The notes below the pieces were generated by a model. That model was not told where the DNA came from. It made no database searches and was given only the letters and a program-made list of their open reading frames with translations. Made by a program: the position numbers and the translations under genes. Of a stretch of DNA of 64,000 bases, positions 15,800-25,252 are shown piece after piece; position 1 is the first letter of the stretch; each line of letters begins with the position of its first letter. This stretch comes from an uncultured Flavobacteriales bacterium (GTDB taxonomy: Bacteria > Bacteroidota > Bacteroidia > Flavobacteriales_G > Salibacteraceae). The stretch lies in the NCBI GenBank assembly GCA_913057205.1, contig CAJXNO010000001.1, forward strand, positions 124,001 through 188,000, read 5' to 3'.

Positions 15800-18421
15800 C
15801 TACGGTTGTACGACCTTGCACGCTTGCTGGTCATCGATATGAATGATGAAGACACCCCGCTGAACAATGCCTAGTTCGATCCGTGAAGGGTCTGTAGCTT
15901 TCGAATCAAAGGGTACCAGTTTGCCAAGTGCATCATAGACCTTAATGTCACGGATATCGAGGTCTGGTTGCGCTGGGTTATGGATCACAACCGCTCCATT
16001 TTCTACCGTGCACTTCAGCTTGCTAATAGCCGCTGAGCGAAGTCCCAATACAATCCTATTCTTCACCTCTACTTCCCGTTGGTAGTCACACCCGTTGGCA
16101 TCATGTACAAGGGCCGTGTATTTGCCAAACCGGAGGTTATAGGCGGTGTCTCCCGATTGGGAAAGGCTGTCGTCCCAGGCCACTTGATAAGGAGCAACAC
16201 CTCCATCTATTTCTACCCAAGCCAGACCTTTTGCCTCGCCGTTGGTGTCTGGAATAGATTCGGCCCAGACGAAGAGGGGGTCGGGCTCAGTGATGATGAA
16301 TGCCGTGTCATTTGAACAACCATTGGTGTCAGAAACGGTCACGCTATGGTTACCTGCTTCTAGGGATTGCACGGATCCCGTATCGCCCGTTGACCATTGA
16401 TAGTGCAGAGCGCTGTAGCCTCCAGAGCCCAATGCGTGCACTTCGGTGGTTCCGCCGTTGCAAAGTAAGGGGGCGCTTTCAATATCAATCAGGATCGGGT
16501 TTAGACTGTCAGGTCCAACCAATAGGAAAGAGTCTGTTAGTCCGCATTCTCCTGCATTGCTGATGCTTAAGGAGTACAAACCAGGTGTTAGGTCGAAGAT
16601 CGAATCCGTTGTTGCCCCTGTAGACCATTCATAGATGTAGGGCTTAGACGGGTCATTCGGACGGATGGCTATGTAGCCATTATTGAAGCACAAGGGGTCT
16701 TGCTTGAATGCTTGGTAGTTTGGATGGCTGAATGCATTGATTACAATTGGTTTTGTGGCTGCACTCGATATTCCGAACTGGTTCGTGACGGTGACGTTGT
16801 ACACACCAGCACTCGTGACATGAATCGTGTCGGTGGTCTGTCCGCTCGACCAAATAAGAGAAGAATAGTCTCCATCCACCGAAAGGGTGATTGTATCGCT
16901 AGGACAAAGCACCAGCTCATGCTCAGGATAGTCTTTAACCAAGATGACCGGGTAGGGTTGGGCGCTTCCACATTCCAGTAAATGGATCGTTTGATCAGGA
17001 TCAATGCTGTACAAGGTGGTATCACCGCCCATGGGCCACTTTATGAGCAGTGAGTCGAGGGAAGTTCCATTGAGGATCGGGATAATCTGACGATCTGCGT
17101 TTTGCGAGCAGTATGACTGCGTTGAGTGCACCATCCAGATGCGTTTATCGGGACCGTCGTAAGCGAGCATTTGCGCTCCTATGGCATCCCGATTGGAGGT
17201 GCATCCTTCGAGTTTAATGCTAAACCGTTTGGCGTTGGTTGCCGTTGTATTCTTCCAGACAGAATGAGGATTGTTATCAGAGTTCAATGAAACGATGTCT
17301 GGGAGCCGATCGTTATTGAAGTCAAAGATGGCGTTTGAGAAGGAAAACAAGGAATCTTCTTCAAGGGTGTCAGCAGTGAAGTTGGCTTGGCCATCATTCA
17401 CGTACAAATGGCTGGGAAGCCCGTCTAGAAAAGGAATCTTAATACCGGAGACGTAAATGTCGTTATCGCCATCGAGGTCCGCATCAAACCAGTTATTACC
17501 CCACCCAAAACCATCGATGTAGTCTAGGTTATGTTGAGCTGCTACCTCTGTGAAGGTACCGTCTCCATTGTTGCGAAGCAGCATGCTGTGATTGAATCGA
17601 TCTGAAATATGAATATCGAAATCCAAGTCGCCATCGAAGTCACCAACGCCCAGCCCCATCGCGTCCAGCTCTTGATAAGTTCCGTTGGTATAGCTGATTT
17701 CGGTAAATGTGCTGTCGCCGTTGTTCTTGTAGAACATGTTGCCATTGTAGAAATCATTGGCCTCGTAGAAATCCATCCATCCATCGTTATTGTAATCAAA
17801 GGCGATGGCATGGAAAGTGTGGTCAAGGCTATCGCATGCATTGGACGTTTCAGACACATCTACAAAAGCATGATTGCTGTTCTGGAAGAACAAAGAATTG
17901 GGCGCGCCGAATTCATAAACGCTGATGAAAAAGTCGAGGAGTCCGTCATTGTTGAAATCCGCTAGCACTCCACCTTCACGTTCAATGGTTGGAATCATAT
18001 TCAAGCCAACATTAGCGGTCACATCATCAAGGTTCCCTACGCTATCTGTGCGCTTTACGTACGGACCGGTATTGTTGTTAACTCCGATGCAATCGAGGTC
18101 GCCGTCGTTATCGTAATCCACCCAAACAATGTAGTTTCCGTGGACAGGCACAACGAATCCTTTGTCTACTTCCTTAAACGTTCCAAAGTAGTTTTTGAAG
18201 AAGCGAGGTGGCGAGGCCAAGTCGGTGCAAACACTGATATCGTCCCAGCCGTCTTGATCGAAATCCCGCACAGAAAGACCAGAGGCATAAAAAGGAACGG
18301 CACTGTAAGAAATGTCTATACCCACAGCGGTATTCACTTGCTCAAAGGTGGGTTGCTGTCCACTGCTCCAAAATGGAATGAGACAACTCAACAGTGCTAT
18401 GGTGCTTATTCTAGACAGCAT
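15800..18421 (-). CDS. Secreted FG-GAP/ASPIC-UnbV protein with SprB repeats (array copy 4)
   Basis: This 873-residue protein has a signal peptide (ISTIALLSCLIPFWSSGQ). The FG-GAP loops include DFDQDGWDDI, DYDNDGDLDC, DFNNDGLLDF and DLDGDNDIYV. The ASPIC/UnbV domain shows SNRDAIGAQMLAYDG and IKWPMGGDTTLY. The SprB-like repeats include CFNNGYIAI, CNGGTTEVHALGSGGYS and VTVSDTNGC. The C-terminus reads DIKVYDALGKLVPF and ends FIIHIDDQQACKVVQP. ATG at 18421 is chosen because it directly precedes the signal peptide; the longer frame adds 13 residues with no signal-like character. It is the promoter-proximal member of the array and is divergent from the suf operon, with about 240 bases between. Confidence 0.86.
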   Translation of the reverse strand: MLSRISTIALLSCLIPFWSSGQQPTFEQVNTAVGIDISYSAVPFYASGLSVRDFDQDGWDDISVCTDLASPPRFFKNYFGTFKEVDKGFVVPVHGNYIVWVDYDNDGDLDCIGVNNNTGPYVKRTDSVGNLDDVTANVGLNMIPTIEREGGVLADFNNDGLLDFFISVYEFGAPNSLFFQNSNHAFVDVSETSNACDSLDHTFHAIAFDYNNDGWMDFYEANDFYNGNMFYKNNGDSTFTEISYTNGTYQELDAMGLGVGDFDGDLDFDIHISDRFNHSMLLRNNGDGTFTEVAAQHNLDYIDGFGWGNNWFDADLDGDNDIYVSGIKIPFLDGLPSHLYVNDGQANFTADTLEEDSLFSFSNAIFDFNNDRLPDIVSLNSDNNPHSVWKNTTATNAKRFSIKLEGCTSNRDAIGAQMLAYDGPDKRIWMVHSTQSYCSQNADRQIIPILNGTSLDSLLIKWPMGGDTTLYSIDPDQTIHLLECGSAQPYPVILVKDYPEHELVLCPSDTITLSVDGDYSSLIWSSGQTTDTIHVTSAGVYNVTVTNQFGISSAATKPIVINAFSHPNYQAFKQDPLCFNNGYIAIRPNDPSKPYIYEWSTGATTDSIFDLTPGLYSLSISNAGECGLTDSFLLVGPDSLNPILIDIESAPLLCNGGTTEVHALGSGGYSALHYQWSTGDTGSVQSLEAGNHSVTVSDTNGCSNDTAFIITEPDPLFVWAESIPDTNGEAKGLAWVEIDGGVAPYQVAWDDSLSQSGDTAYNLRFGKYTALVHDANGCDYQREVEVKNRIVLGLRSAAISKLKCTVENGAVVIHNPAQPDLDIRDIKVYDALGKLVPFDSKATDPSRIELGIVQRGVFIIHIDDQQACKVVQP

Positions 18422-18557
18422 GGTCGATGAAGGAGCCCAAAGAACAGATAAATATCTCAAAAAGTTCGATGGGTGACGCGAAATTAACGATGAAATCTGT
18501 TTATGCTGTGGAAATGCAAAAGAAATAGGTGTTTGCTTCGTTGAAAACCTCAGCTTG

Positions 18558-18588
18558 TTTGATTACATTGACAATCTGAGTACTTTTG
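18558..18588 (+). promoter_or_regulatory. Bacteroidota-type promoter of the suf operon
   Basis: TTTG at 18558-18561 and TACTTTTG at 18581-18588 are 19 bases apart, matching the TTTG-N19-TAnnTTTG promoter used by the primary sigma factor of Bacteroidota. Transcription would start near 18595, about 65 bases before sufA. Confidence 0.7.
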
Positions 18589-18602
18589 CACATTGAAGGT
18601 CA

Positions 18603-18625
18603 TTATTTAGACAAAATCTAAATAA
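18603..18625 (+). promoter_or_regulatory. Operator-like 9-bp inverted repeat upstream of sufA
   Basis: TTATTTAGA-CAAAA-TCTAAATAA is a perfect 9-base inverted repeat with a 5-base spacer. It sits a few bases after the expected transcription start of the suf operon. Its TTTAGA...TCTAAA form resembles sites of DtxR/MntR-type metal regulators. Control by iron or Fe-S status is plausible, but which regulator binds is inference. Confidence 0.6.
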
Positions 18626-18662
18626 ACCACGAACCAATTGAAGCACAAAATGTTTGAACGCT

Positions 18663-18989
18663 ATGATCAAGGTAAGTGATAACGCAAAAAAGCAGGTTGA
18701 CAAGCTGAAGGCAGATCAAGAAGTGTCTGCAGAAGCTTTCATTCGTGTGGGTGTCAAAGGAGGAGGTTGCTCTGGTTTGACCTACGTGTTAGATTTTGAT
18801 ACCGATCTCAAAGAAGACGACAAGTTGTTCGAAGACAAAGGCGTGAAGATCGTTGTTGACAAGAAGAGCTTCCTCTACCTGGTTGGGACAGAGTTGGATT
18901 TCTCTGGTGGACTCAATGGAAAGGGATTTGCCTTCATCAACCCGAACGCAAGTAGAACCTGTGGATGTGGAGAGAGCTTCTCCATCTGA
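18663..18989 (+). CDS. sufA: Iron-sulfur cluster assembly A-type carrier (SufA/IscA family)
   Basis: This 108-residue protein has the HesB/IscA fold signature [17 protein letters not shown] and the C-terminal [11 protein letters not shown]. The three conserved cysteines are C36, C100 and C102. A-type carriers accept Fe-S clusters from the SufBCD scaffold and deliver them to target proteins. ATG at 18663 gives the family start [10 protein letters not shown]; a TTG nine bases upstream in the same frame is less likely. It is the first gene of the suf operon, with sufB 23 bases downstream, behind a clear promoter and palindrome. Confidence 0.92.
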   Translation: MIKVSDNAKKQVDKLKADQEVSAEAFIRVGVKGGGCSGLTYVLDFDTDLKEDDKLFEDKGVKIVVDKKSFLYLVGTELDFSGGLNGKGFAFINPNASRTCGCGESFSI

Positions 18990-19012
18990 TTCAACCCCAT
19001 AACTACGCAGAA

Positions 19013-20461
19013 ATGGCTTATACAGAAGCAGAATTAGCAAAAGAACTAGAACACAAAAAATACGAGTTTGGCTTCGTTTCAAACTTCGAGTCGGATAAGG
19101 CTCCGAAAGGACTGAGCGAAGACATTATCCGATTCATTTCCGCCAAGAAGAACGAACCGGAGTGGCTGTTGGAGTATCGACTCAATGCATACAGGCAATG
19201 GCTGTCTATGGAGGAGCCGGAGTGGGCCCATGTGAAATATCCCAAGGTTGATTTCCAAGACATCTATTACTACTCAGCGCCAAAGACCAAAAAGAAGCTC
19301 AATAGCCTCGATGAAGTAGACCCTGAACTGAAGCGCATGTATGAGCGCTTAGGCATCAGCACGGAAGAGCAGAAGCGTTTAGCCGGAGTTGCAGTAGATG
19401 TTGTTGTCGACAGCGTTAGCGTAGAAACTTCGTTCAAAGACAAGCTGGCAGAATTGGGCATCATCTTTTGTTCTTTTTCTGAAGCCGTACAAGAACATCC
19501 TGAATTGGTTAGGAAATACCTTGGTAAGGTGGTTCCTCCAAACGATAATTATTACGCAGCATTGAATTCAGCCGTCTTCACCGATGGCTCCTTCTGCTAC
19601 ATCCCGAAAGGGGTGAGGTGTCCGATGGAATTGAGCACTTACTTCCGGATCAATGAGGCACAAACCGGTCAGTTCGAACGTACATTGGTCGTTGCCGATC
19701 AAGGAAGTTACGTAAGCTACCTCGAAGGCTGCACCGCACCGATGCGCGATGAGAATCAACTTCACGCCGCTGTGGTAGAACTCATTACCATGGATGACGC
19801 GGAGATCAAGTACAGTACCGTTCAAAACTGGTATCCAGGCGATGAGAATGGTAAAGGGGGTATCTACAACTTCGTAACAAAACGCGGCCTTTGTGAAGGC
19901 AATAACTCCAAGATCAGCTGGACCCAAGTAGAAACGGGCTCGGCAATCACATGGAAGTACCCGAGCTGTGTCTTGAAAGGAGACAACACCGTTGGTGAGT
20001 TCTATTCAGTGGCTGTCACGAACAACCACCAGCAAGCAGACACAGGAACCAAGATGATCCACATCGGTAAAAACACCAAAAGCACGATCATCTCTAAAGG
20101 TATATCAGCTGGACTCAGTAACAACAGCTACCGAGGACTGGTAAAAGTGCTCCCGAAAGCGTCTAATGCCCGCAACTTTAGCCAGTGCGATTCCCTCTTG
20201 CTGGGTGACCGCTGTGGCGCGCACACCTTCCCTTACATTGAAACGCAGAACAGCACCGCGAAAGTGGAGCATGAGGCAACGACCTCGAAGATCGGTGAAG
20301 ACCAGATCTTCTACTGCTTGCAGCGTGGAATCGATGAAGAGAAAGCCGTAAGCCTGATCGTTAACGGCTATGCGAAAGAAGTACTGAACAAACTCCCAAT
20401 GGAGTTCGCCATTGAAGCGCAGAAACTGCTCAGCATCTCCCTTGAGGGAAGCGTGGGCTGA
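19013..20461 (+). CDS. sufB: Fe-S cluster assembly scaffold SufB
   Basis: This 482-residue protein matches SufB length. Diagnostic segments are [58 protein letters not shown], and the C-terminal [20 protein letters not shown] and [15 protein letters not shown]. SufB forms the SufBC2D complex on which new clusters are built. ATG at 19013 ([12 protein letters not shown]) fits the family; the longer frame reads back into sufA. The gene is followed after only six bases by a GT39 membrane gene instead of the usual sufC. Confidence 0.97.
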   Translation: MAYTEAELAKELEHKKYEFGFVSNFESDKAPKGLSEDIIRFISAKKNEPEWLLEYRLNAYRQWLSMEEPEWAHVKYPKVDFQDIYYYSAPKTKKKLNSLDEVDPELKRMYERLGISTEEQKRLAGVAVDVVVDSVSVETSFKDKLAELGIIFCSFSEAVQEHPELVRKYLGKVVPPNDNYYAALNSAVFTDGSFCYIPKGVRCPMELSTYFRINEAQTGQFERTLVVADQGSYVSYLEGCTAPMRDENQLHAAVVELITMDDAEIKYSTVQNWYPGDENGKGGIYNFVTKRGLCEGNNSKISWTQVETGSAITWKYPSCVLKGDNTVGEFYSVAVTNNHQQADTGTKMIHIGKNTKSTIISKGISAGLSNNSYRGLVKVLPKASNARNFSQCDSLLLGDRCGAHTFPYIETQNSTAKVEHEATTSKIGEDQIFYCLQRGIDEEKAVSLIVNGYAKEVLNKLPMEFAIEAQKLLSISLEGSVG

Positions 20462-20467
20462 TCTGAA

Positions 20468-21913
20468 ATGTCAGCACCATCCAAATATCACCAACTCAGC
20501 TGGCTGCTGTTGCTCATACCGATTTACGTATTCTTATTCGTGAAGCTCGGCAGTGCACACATCCGTCTATGGGATGAAGGTTGGTTTGCCGTGCATGCGG
20601 TTGAAATGATGCAGCAAGGAAGTTGGTTTGTGTCCTATTTCGATGGGGTACCCAGCGTTACCTCCTCTAAGCCCCCTTTGCAAACATGGTTGCAGATCGG
20701 AAGTATGCAGCTGTTCGGGATGAACGAACTGGCGCTAAGAATTCCAAGTGCACTTGCAGCTGGAGCAGTGGTGTTGCTGATGTTCTTCTTCACTAAAAAA
20801 CAACTCGACGAGTCCTTTGCATGGAAAACGGCATTAGTGCTGTTGACCTCCATCGGATTCATCGGTTTTCACACCGCACGAGGTGCAGAAGCCGACGCAT
20901 TGCTAACCCTCTTTCTGGTCCTTCAAGCGATGACCTTCTTTCTATTTGCCCAACAGCGTTCACCCAAGTGGATGTGGGCCTTGGGTTTGTTCGTCGCACT
21001 TGGCTTCTGGACCAAATCTGTTGCTACGTTTTTGTTCATTCCTGGCATGTTGGCCTATGTAGCCTTATTTGATCGTCCACTGTTAGGAGCGCTCATCGGC
21101 TCTCCCCATACCTACGGTGCCATCGTCTTGGCAGTGGCAGGAATCGCATTGTATGTCATTATCAGAGAACAAGCCCAGCCGGGTTACTTGGCGATGTTCT
21201 TTAAATCAAACGTGGGCAGATACACCCGAACGGTGGGACACGATCAGCCATTGAGCTATTACCTACGTCATTTCTTGGATGGCCGGTATGCCTTCTGGAT
21301 CGGCTTTGCCTTCTTTGGAATGGTTTTGGCCTTTATGCAACGCGATAAGGTGGCTCCGTGGGTGCTGTATACTTCCATGATGGCATTGACCTACATCCTT
21401 GTGGTATCCTTTTCGAAATCAAAGCTCCCATGGTATGACATGCCCTTCTATCCGATGGCATCCGTGAGTACCGCATTCAGCCTGAGGGAACTTGTAAGAT
21501 CACAACGCGGACTACGCCGGACCATCCTTCTTGTGGCGGTGTTCTTGTTCCCTGCATACCAAATGTTTGCTCATACCCAAGCCAACAGACTTAACCTGCA
21601 GGAAATGGCCTTTGAGGCACAGGAGATCTACCTTTCCAAAGCACTAAGAAGCAATACAGATCTGGATCAAACGTGGGTGATTCATGACCACTTTGAAGGG
21701 TCCTTACTCTTCTACCGCCATGCTTTTGAGAACAGAAATCAATCCTTGCGGTTAACCAATAACATTGAATCCGTATCCACCGGAGATCGCATACTGATCT
21801 CCAATGAAGAATGGATCGCATCATTAAACGAGCGTTTTGACCTCGATAGTTTAGACGGCTATCGCAATGCCATCCTATATCAGGTTGGAACGCCCAATCA
21901 GACCATCAATTAA
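20468..21913 (+). CDS. GT39-type membrane glycosyltransferase (ArnT/PMT-like) inside the suf operon
   Basis: This 481-residue polytopic protein has about ten helices. The first periplasmic loop carries [18 protein letters not shown], containing the acidic motif of GT-C enzymes. It is followed by [19 protein letters not shown], typical of the ArnT/PMT (GT39) superfamily, and then [11 protein letters not shown]. Members transfer a sugar from a polyprenyl-phosphate donor to lipid or protein at the outer face of the inner membrane. It starts six bases after sufB and ends 23 bases before sufC, so it is probably co-transcribed with the Fe-S genes. Nothing in the protein suggests a role in Fe-S assembly. 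Donor and acceptor are unknown. Confidence 0.85.
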   Translation: MSAPSKYHQLSWLLLLIPIYVFLFVKLGSAHIRLWDEGWFAVHAVEMMQQGSWFVSYFDGVPSVTSSKPPLQTWLQIGSMQLFGMNELALRIPSALAAGAVVLLMFFFTKKQLDESFAWKTALVLLTSIGFIGFHTARGAEADALLTLFLVLQAMTFFLFAQQRSPKWMWALGLFVALGFWTKSVATFLFIPGMLAYVALFDRPLLGALIGSPHTYGAIVLAVAGIALYVIIREQAQPGYLAMFFKSNVGRYTRTVGHDQPLSYYLRHFLDGRYAFWIGFAFFGMVLAFMQRDKVAPWVLYTSMMALTYILVVSFSKSKLPWYDMPFYPMASVSTAFSLRELVRSQRGLRRTILLVAVFLFPAYQMFAHTQANRLNLQEMAFEAQEIYLSKALRSNTDLDQTWVIHDHFEGSLLFYRHAFENRNQSLRLTNNIESVSTGDRILISNEEWIASLNERFDLDSLDGYRNAILYQVGTPNQTIN

Positions 21914-21936
21914 GAACCACAGATAAACGAATAGCA

Positions 21937-22701
21937 ATGAGCGATTTTTTGAAAATCAGAAACCTCCGAGCATCCATCGAGGGCAATCAAATCCTTAAGG
22001 GGATCGATCTGGACATCAACCCGGGAGAAGTACATGCCATCATGGGTCCGAACGGTAGCGGAAAGAGCACCCTGAGTGCCGTTCTTGCGGGACGAGATGA
22101 TTACGAAGTAGAGGCCGATGAGGTATCCTTTCTTGGTAAAGACCTGCTGGAGCTTGAACCGGAAGAGCGGTCTAGAGAAGGACTGTTCCTCGCTTTCCAA
22201 TATCCGGTCGAGATCCCTGGCGTGAGTAACATCAACTTTTTAAAGGCAGCCATCAATGCAAAGCGCCAACATCAAGGGCTAGACGAAATCTCTGCCAAGG
22301 ATTTCATGGCCTTGGTGAAGGAAAAACAAGCCTTGGTAGAATTGAAGCAATCCCTCGCCAACCGATCGGTGAATGAAGGCTTTTCAGGAGGAGAGAAGAA
22401 ACGAAATGAGATCTTTCAAATGGCGATGTTGGAGCCAAGGTTGGGCATCCTTGATGAAACCGATTCAGGCCTCGACATCGATGCCTTGAAGATCGTTGCT
22501 AACGGCATGAATAAGCTGAAGAACAAAGACAATGCATTCGTGGTAATCACCCACTACCAGCGCCTGCTCAACTATATCGTTCCAGATTTCGTGCATGTGC
22601 TGTACAATGGACGCATCGTAAAGTCTGGCGATAAAACTTTAGCGCTCGAACTCGAAGAAAAGGGCTACGATTGGATCACCAAGGAAGTTGAATCGGTATA
22701 A
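21937..22701 (+). CDS. sufC: Fe-S cluster assembly ATPase SufC
   Basis: This 254-residue ABC-type ATPase has Walker [10 protein letters not shown] at residues 37-45, the Q-loop [10 protein letters not shown], the signature [12 protein letters not shown], and Walker [17 protein letters not shown]. The [10 protein letters not shown] and ETDSGLDID forms are characteristic of SufC rather than transport ATPases. It powers the SufBC2D scaffold. It is separated from sufD by nine bases and from sufB by the inserted GT39 gene. Confidence 0.97.
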   Translation: MSDFLKIRNLRASIEGNQILKGIDLDINPGEVHAIMGPNGSGKSTLSAVLAGRDDYEVEADEVSFLGKDLLELEPEERSREGLFLAFQYPVEIPGVSNINFLKAAINAKRQHQGLDEISAKDFMALVKEKQALVELKQSLANRSVNEGFSGGEKKRNEIFQMAMLEPRLGILDETDSGLDIDALKIVANGMNKLKNKDNAFVVITHYQRLLNYIVPDFVHVLYNGRIVKSGDKTLALELEEKGYDWITKEVESV

Positions 22702-22710
22702 GTCAACACC

Positions 22711-23979
22711 ATGTCGAATAAAAAGCAATTCTTAGATCAATTCGATCACCTCGCAGCAACCCTGCCGTTGCAAGGGGCGGCTCGGGCGGCCATTCACACT
22801 GGTCTAGATTTCCCGACCACCCGAGATGAGTACTGGAAGTACACGCGTGTGAATGGCATCTTGAATGCCACCTACGCCATCAATGATGCCAAGCTTGGTG
22901 ATGTAAGTCAGCATCAATTGAATGGACTGGATGCGTACTATGCTGTTTTCGTTAACGGCGTTTTTGCACCCGAACATTCTTCTCAGCAGCTACCTGAGGG
23001 TCTTGAGATCACTTCGATCGCCGCCGCACAAGGCGCGCGCCGTGAACTGCTTTTAGAGCACCTTGGTCAGCACACCGATGTGAAGAAGCATGCCTTCAAT
23101 GCGCTGAATACGAGCTATTTCAAAGATGGTGTCTTCATTACAGTAGATAAAGACAGGGTTGTAGAAAAGCCTGTTGTTATGCTTCATGTGTCCACCGGTG
23201 AGGGCAGCGCCAGTAATGTGCGAAACCTCATTCATATTGGATCGTACGCACAAGCAGAGTTCTTGATGCAGTATGAAGGCGAGGCGAACAATCAGAGCTT
23301 CACCAACGCGCTCACTGAGATCATCGCTGAAGAAGGGGCGAAAGGGATGTGCTACCTGCTACAGAACGAAGGCGATGGCAGTAAGCAGGTCAACACCACT
23401 CAGGTGGTGCAGAAGCGGAACAGCACGTTCAGCGTGGTTACCTTGACCAAGTCGGGCGAATTGGTGCGCAACAACCTTAATTTCTCCATTACGGAAGAAG
23501 GGTGTGAGAGCAATATGTATGGAATCTACTTCACTTCAGGTAAGCAGCATGTAGATAACCATACCTACGCAGATCACCTCAAGCCACATTGCAACAGCAA
23601 CGAGCTTTACAAAGGTGTGATGACGGGTCGCTCTACCGGAGTTTTCAACGGTAAGATCATGGTGCATAAGGATGCGCAGCAAACCAATGCGTTCCAGAGC
23701 AACCAGAACATCTTGCTTACCGATACGGCGTCCGTCAATACCAAGCCGGAGTTGGAGATCTATGCGGATGATGTGAAGTGTTCGCATGGCTGTACCATTG
23801 GCCAGCTGGATGAAGAGGCCATGTTCTACTTGCAAAGTCGAGGCCTCGGCAAGGAAGCGGCCACCAAACTTCTCATCCAAGCCTTTGCGGGTGATGTGCT
23901 TGAGTTCATTGCATGTGATGCTCTCCGCGACGACATGGAGGACTTCATTCAACAAAAATTCAAAGAGTTAGATGCTTGA
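22711..23979 (+). CDS. sufD: Fe-S cluster assembly protein SufD
   Basis: This 422-residue protein is homologous to SufB in its beta-helical core. Recognisable parts are TTRDEYWKYTRVNGIL near the N-terminus, HVDNHTYADHLKPHCNSNELYKG in the core (H and C residues of the SufBD interface) and DDVKCSHGCTIGQLDEEAMF near the end, a SufD hallmark. It pairs with SufB in the scaffold. Its last eight bases overlap the start of sufS. Confidence 0.95.
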   Translation: MSNKKQFLDQFDHLAATLPLQGAARAAIHTGLDFPTTRDEYWKYTRVNGILNATYAINDAKLGDVSQHQLNGLDAYYAVFVNGVFAPEHSSQQLPEGLEITSIAAAQGARRELLLEHLGQHTDVKKHAFNALNTSYFKDGVFITVDKDRVVEKPVVMLHVSTGEGSASNVRNLIHIGSYAQAEFLMQYEGEANNQSFTNALTEIIAEEGAKGMCYLLQNEGDGSKQVNTTQVVQKRNSTFSVVTLTKSGELVRNNLNFSITEEGCESNMYGIYFTSGKQHVDNHTYADHLKPHCNSNELYKGVMTGRSTGVFNGKIMVHKDAQQTNAFQSNQNILLTDTASVNTKPELEIYADDVKCSHGCTIGQLDEEAMFYLQSRGLGKEAATKLLIQAFAGDVLEFIACDALRDDMEDFIQQKFKELDA

Positions 23980-25189
23980 TGTATTGCCGATAAGAGCGGA
24001 GTTTCCCATCCTTGAACAAGAGGTGAATGGAAAACCGTTGATCTATTTCGATAACGCTGCATCCTCCCAAAAACCCAGGGAGGTGGTGGAAGCCATTAAG
24101 CGCTATTATGAGCATGACCATGCTAACGTGCACCGGGGTGTACACCATTTGAGTCAACGGGCTACCGATCAATTCGAAGCGGTGCGCAAGAAGGCACAAG
24201 CGTTCATGAATGCTGCGCACGACCATGAGATTATTTTCACGCGCGGCGTCACAGAATCGATCAACCTGATCGCGAGCTCTTTCGGAAAGACCTACATCGA
24301 AGAAGGGGATGAGATCTTGATCTCTGCTATGGAACACCACAGCAACATCGTTCCCTGGCAAATGCTTTGTCAGGAGTGGGGGGCAGAACTGAAGGTGATT
24401 CCAATTGATGAAGAGGGCAACCTGATCATGGAACGCTTTGATGAATTGCTGAGCGGTAAAACCAAGTTGGTTGCTGTGAACCATGTCAGCAATACCCTTG
24501 GAACGGTGAACCCGATCCGCGAGATCATCGAGAAAGCCCATAAGGTGGCCGCAGCGGTTCTGATCGATGGAGCTCAGAGCGCACCACACATCAAAATCGA
24601 TGTGCAAGACTTGGATGCGGACTTCTATTGCATCTCCTCGCACAAGATGTACGGTCCAACAGGTATTGGCGTACTCTATGGAAAAGAGCAATGGCTCAAC
24701 GAAATGGTGCCCTACCACGGTGGCGGTGAGATGATCGAGACGGTGACCTTTGAGGAGACCACCTACAATGGCCTGCCCTTCAAATTTGAAGCAGGTACTC
24801 CTAACATCGCAGATACCATAGCCTTTGGTGCGGCCATCGACTTCATCGAGCGTATCGGAATCGAAGTGATCGCACATTGGGAGCGGGAGTTGCATAACCA
24901 TGCCGTAGCACAAATGGCAGAGATCGAGGGTATGCGCTTTGTTGGCACCGCGGCTGAAAAGGCAGGCGTGATCTCTTTCTTGGTCGGAGATATTCACCCG
25001 TATGACTTGGGTGCGATTTTAGACCAACAAGGCATCGCTGTGCGCACCGGGCACCATTGCACGCAACCTTTGATGGACCGATACCAGATTCCGGGAACGG
25101 TAAGAGCCTCCTTTGCGGTGTACAACACCAAGCAAGAGGTGGATGATTTCGTCAAGGCGCTTAAGAAGGCCGTTACCTTGCTGTCTTGA
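23972..25189 (+). CDS. sufS: Cysteine desulfurase SufS
   Basis: This 405-residue PLP enzyme of the group II desulfurases begins with YFDNAASSQKP. The PLP lysine is K225 in SSHKMYGPTGIGVLYG, and the persulfide cysteine is C363 in RTGHHCTQPLMDRY. It releases sulfur from cysteine for the SufBCD scaffold. The start overlaps sufD by eight bases. No sufE or sufU follows in the window, so the sulfur acceptor must be encoded elsewhere. Confidence 0.96.
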   Translation: MLDVLPIRAEFPILEQEVNGKPLIYFDNAASSQKPREVVEAIKRYYEHDHANVHRGVHHLSQRATDQFEAVRKKAQAFMNAAHDHEIIFTRGVTESINLIASSFGKTYIEEGDEILISAMEHHSNIVPWQMLCQEWGAELKVIPIDEEGNLIMERFDELLSGKTKLVAVNHVSNTLGTVNPIREIIEKAHKVAAAVLIDGAQSAPHIKIDVQDLDADFYCISSHKMYGPTGIGVLYGKEQWLNEMVPYHGGGEMIETVTFEETTYNGLPFKFEAGTPNIADTIAFGAAIDFIERIGIEVIAHWERELHNHAVAQMAEIEGMRFVGTAAEKAGVISFLVGDIHPYDLGAILDQQGIAVRTGHHCTQPLMDRYQIPGTVRASFAVYNTKQEVDDFVKALKKAVTLLS

Positions 25190-25252
25190 TTTTTGAACAA
25201 GGTCAGAAGCATATTCGAGTAGACTTTCGCATCTTTCGGCTTCCTAGAAAGC

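Larger units (their letters stand above)
8087..18421 (-). repeat. Tandem array of four paralogous FG-GAP/ASPIC-UnbV/SprB genes
   Basis: Four homologous genes lie head to tail on the minus strand: three intact copies of about 870-885 codons and one decayed copy (third from the left edge, second in order of transcription). All share the same order of FG-GAP repeats, an ASPIC/UnbV domain and SprB-like repeats. All end in a short C-terminal segment with a conserved Cys (for example ACKVVQP, VCRVVTP, VCKVLQY). Blocks such as 'MGLGVGDFDGD' and 'HSTQS..SQN' are nearly identical between copies, so they arose by local duplication. Confidence 0.9.

Noticed and set aside
17609-18430. Several 95-118 codon plus-strand frames within array copy 4
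   Set aside because: The same shadow frames recur at matching places in the other copies because the sense strand is duplicated; they carry no motif of their own.
24000-24997. Long minus-strand frame of 345 codons opposite sufS
   Set aside because: It mirrors the sufS codons, is full of His/Asp from reversed codons, and the sense strand is an unmistakable cysteine desulfurase.
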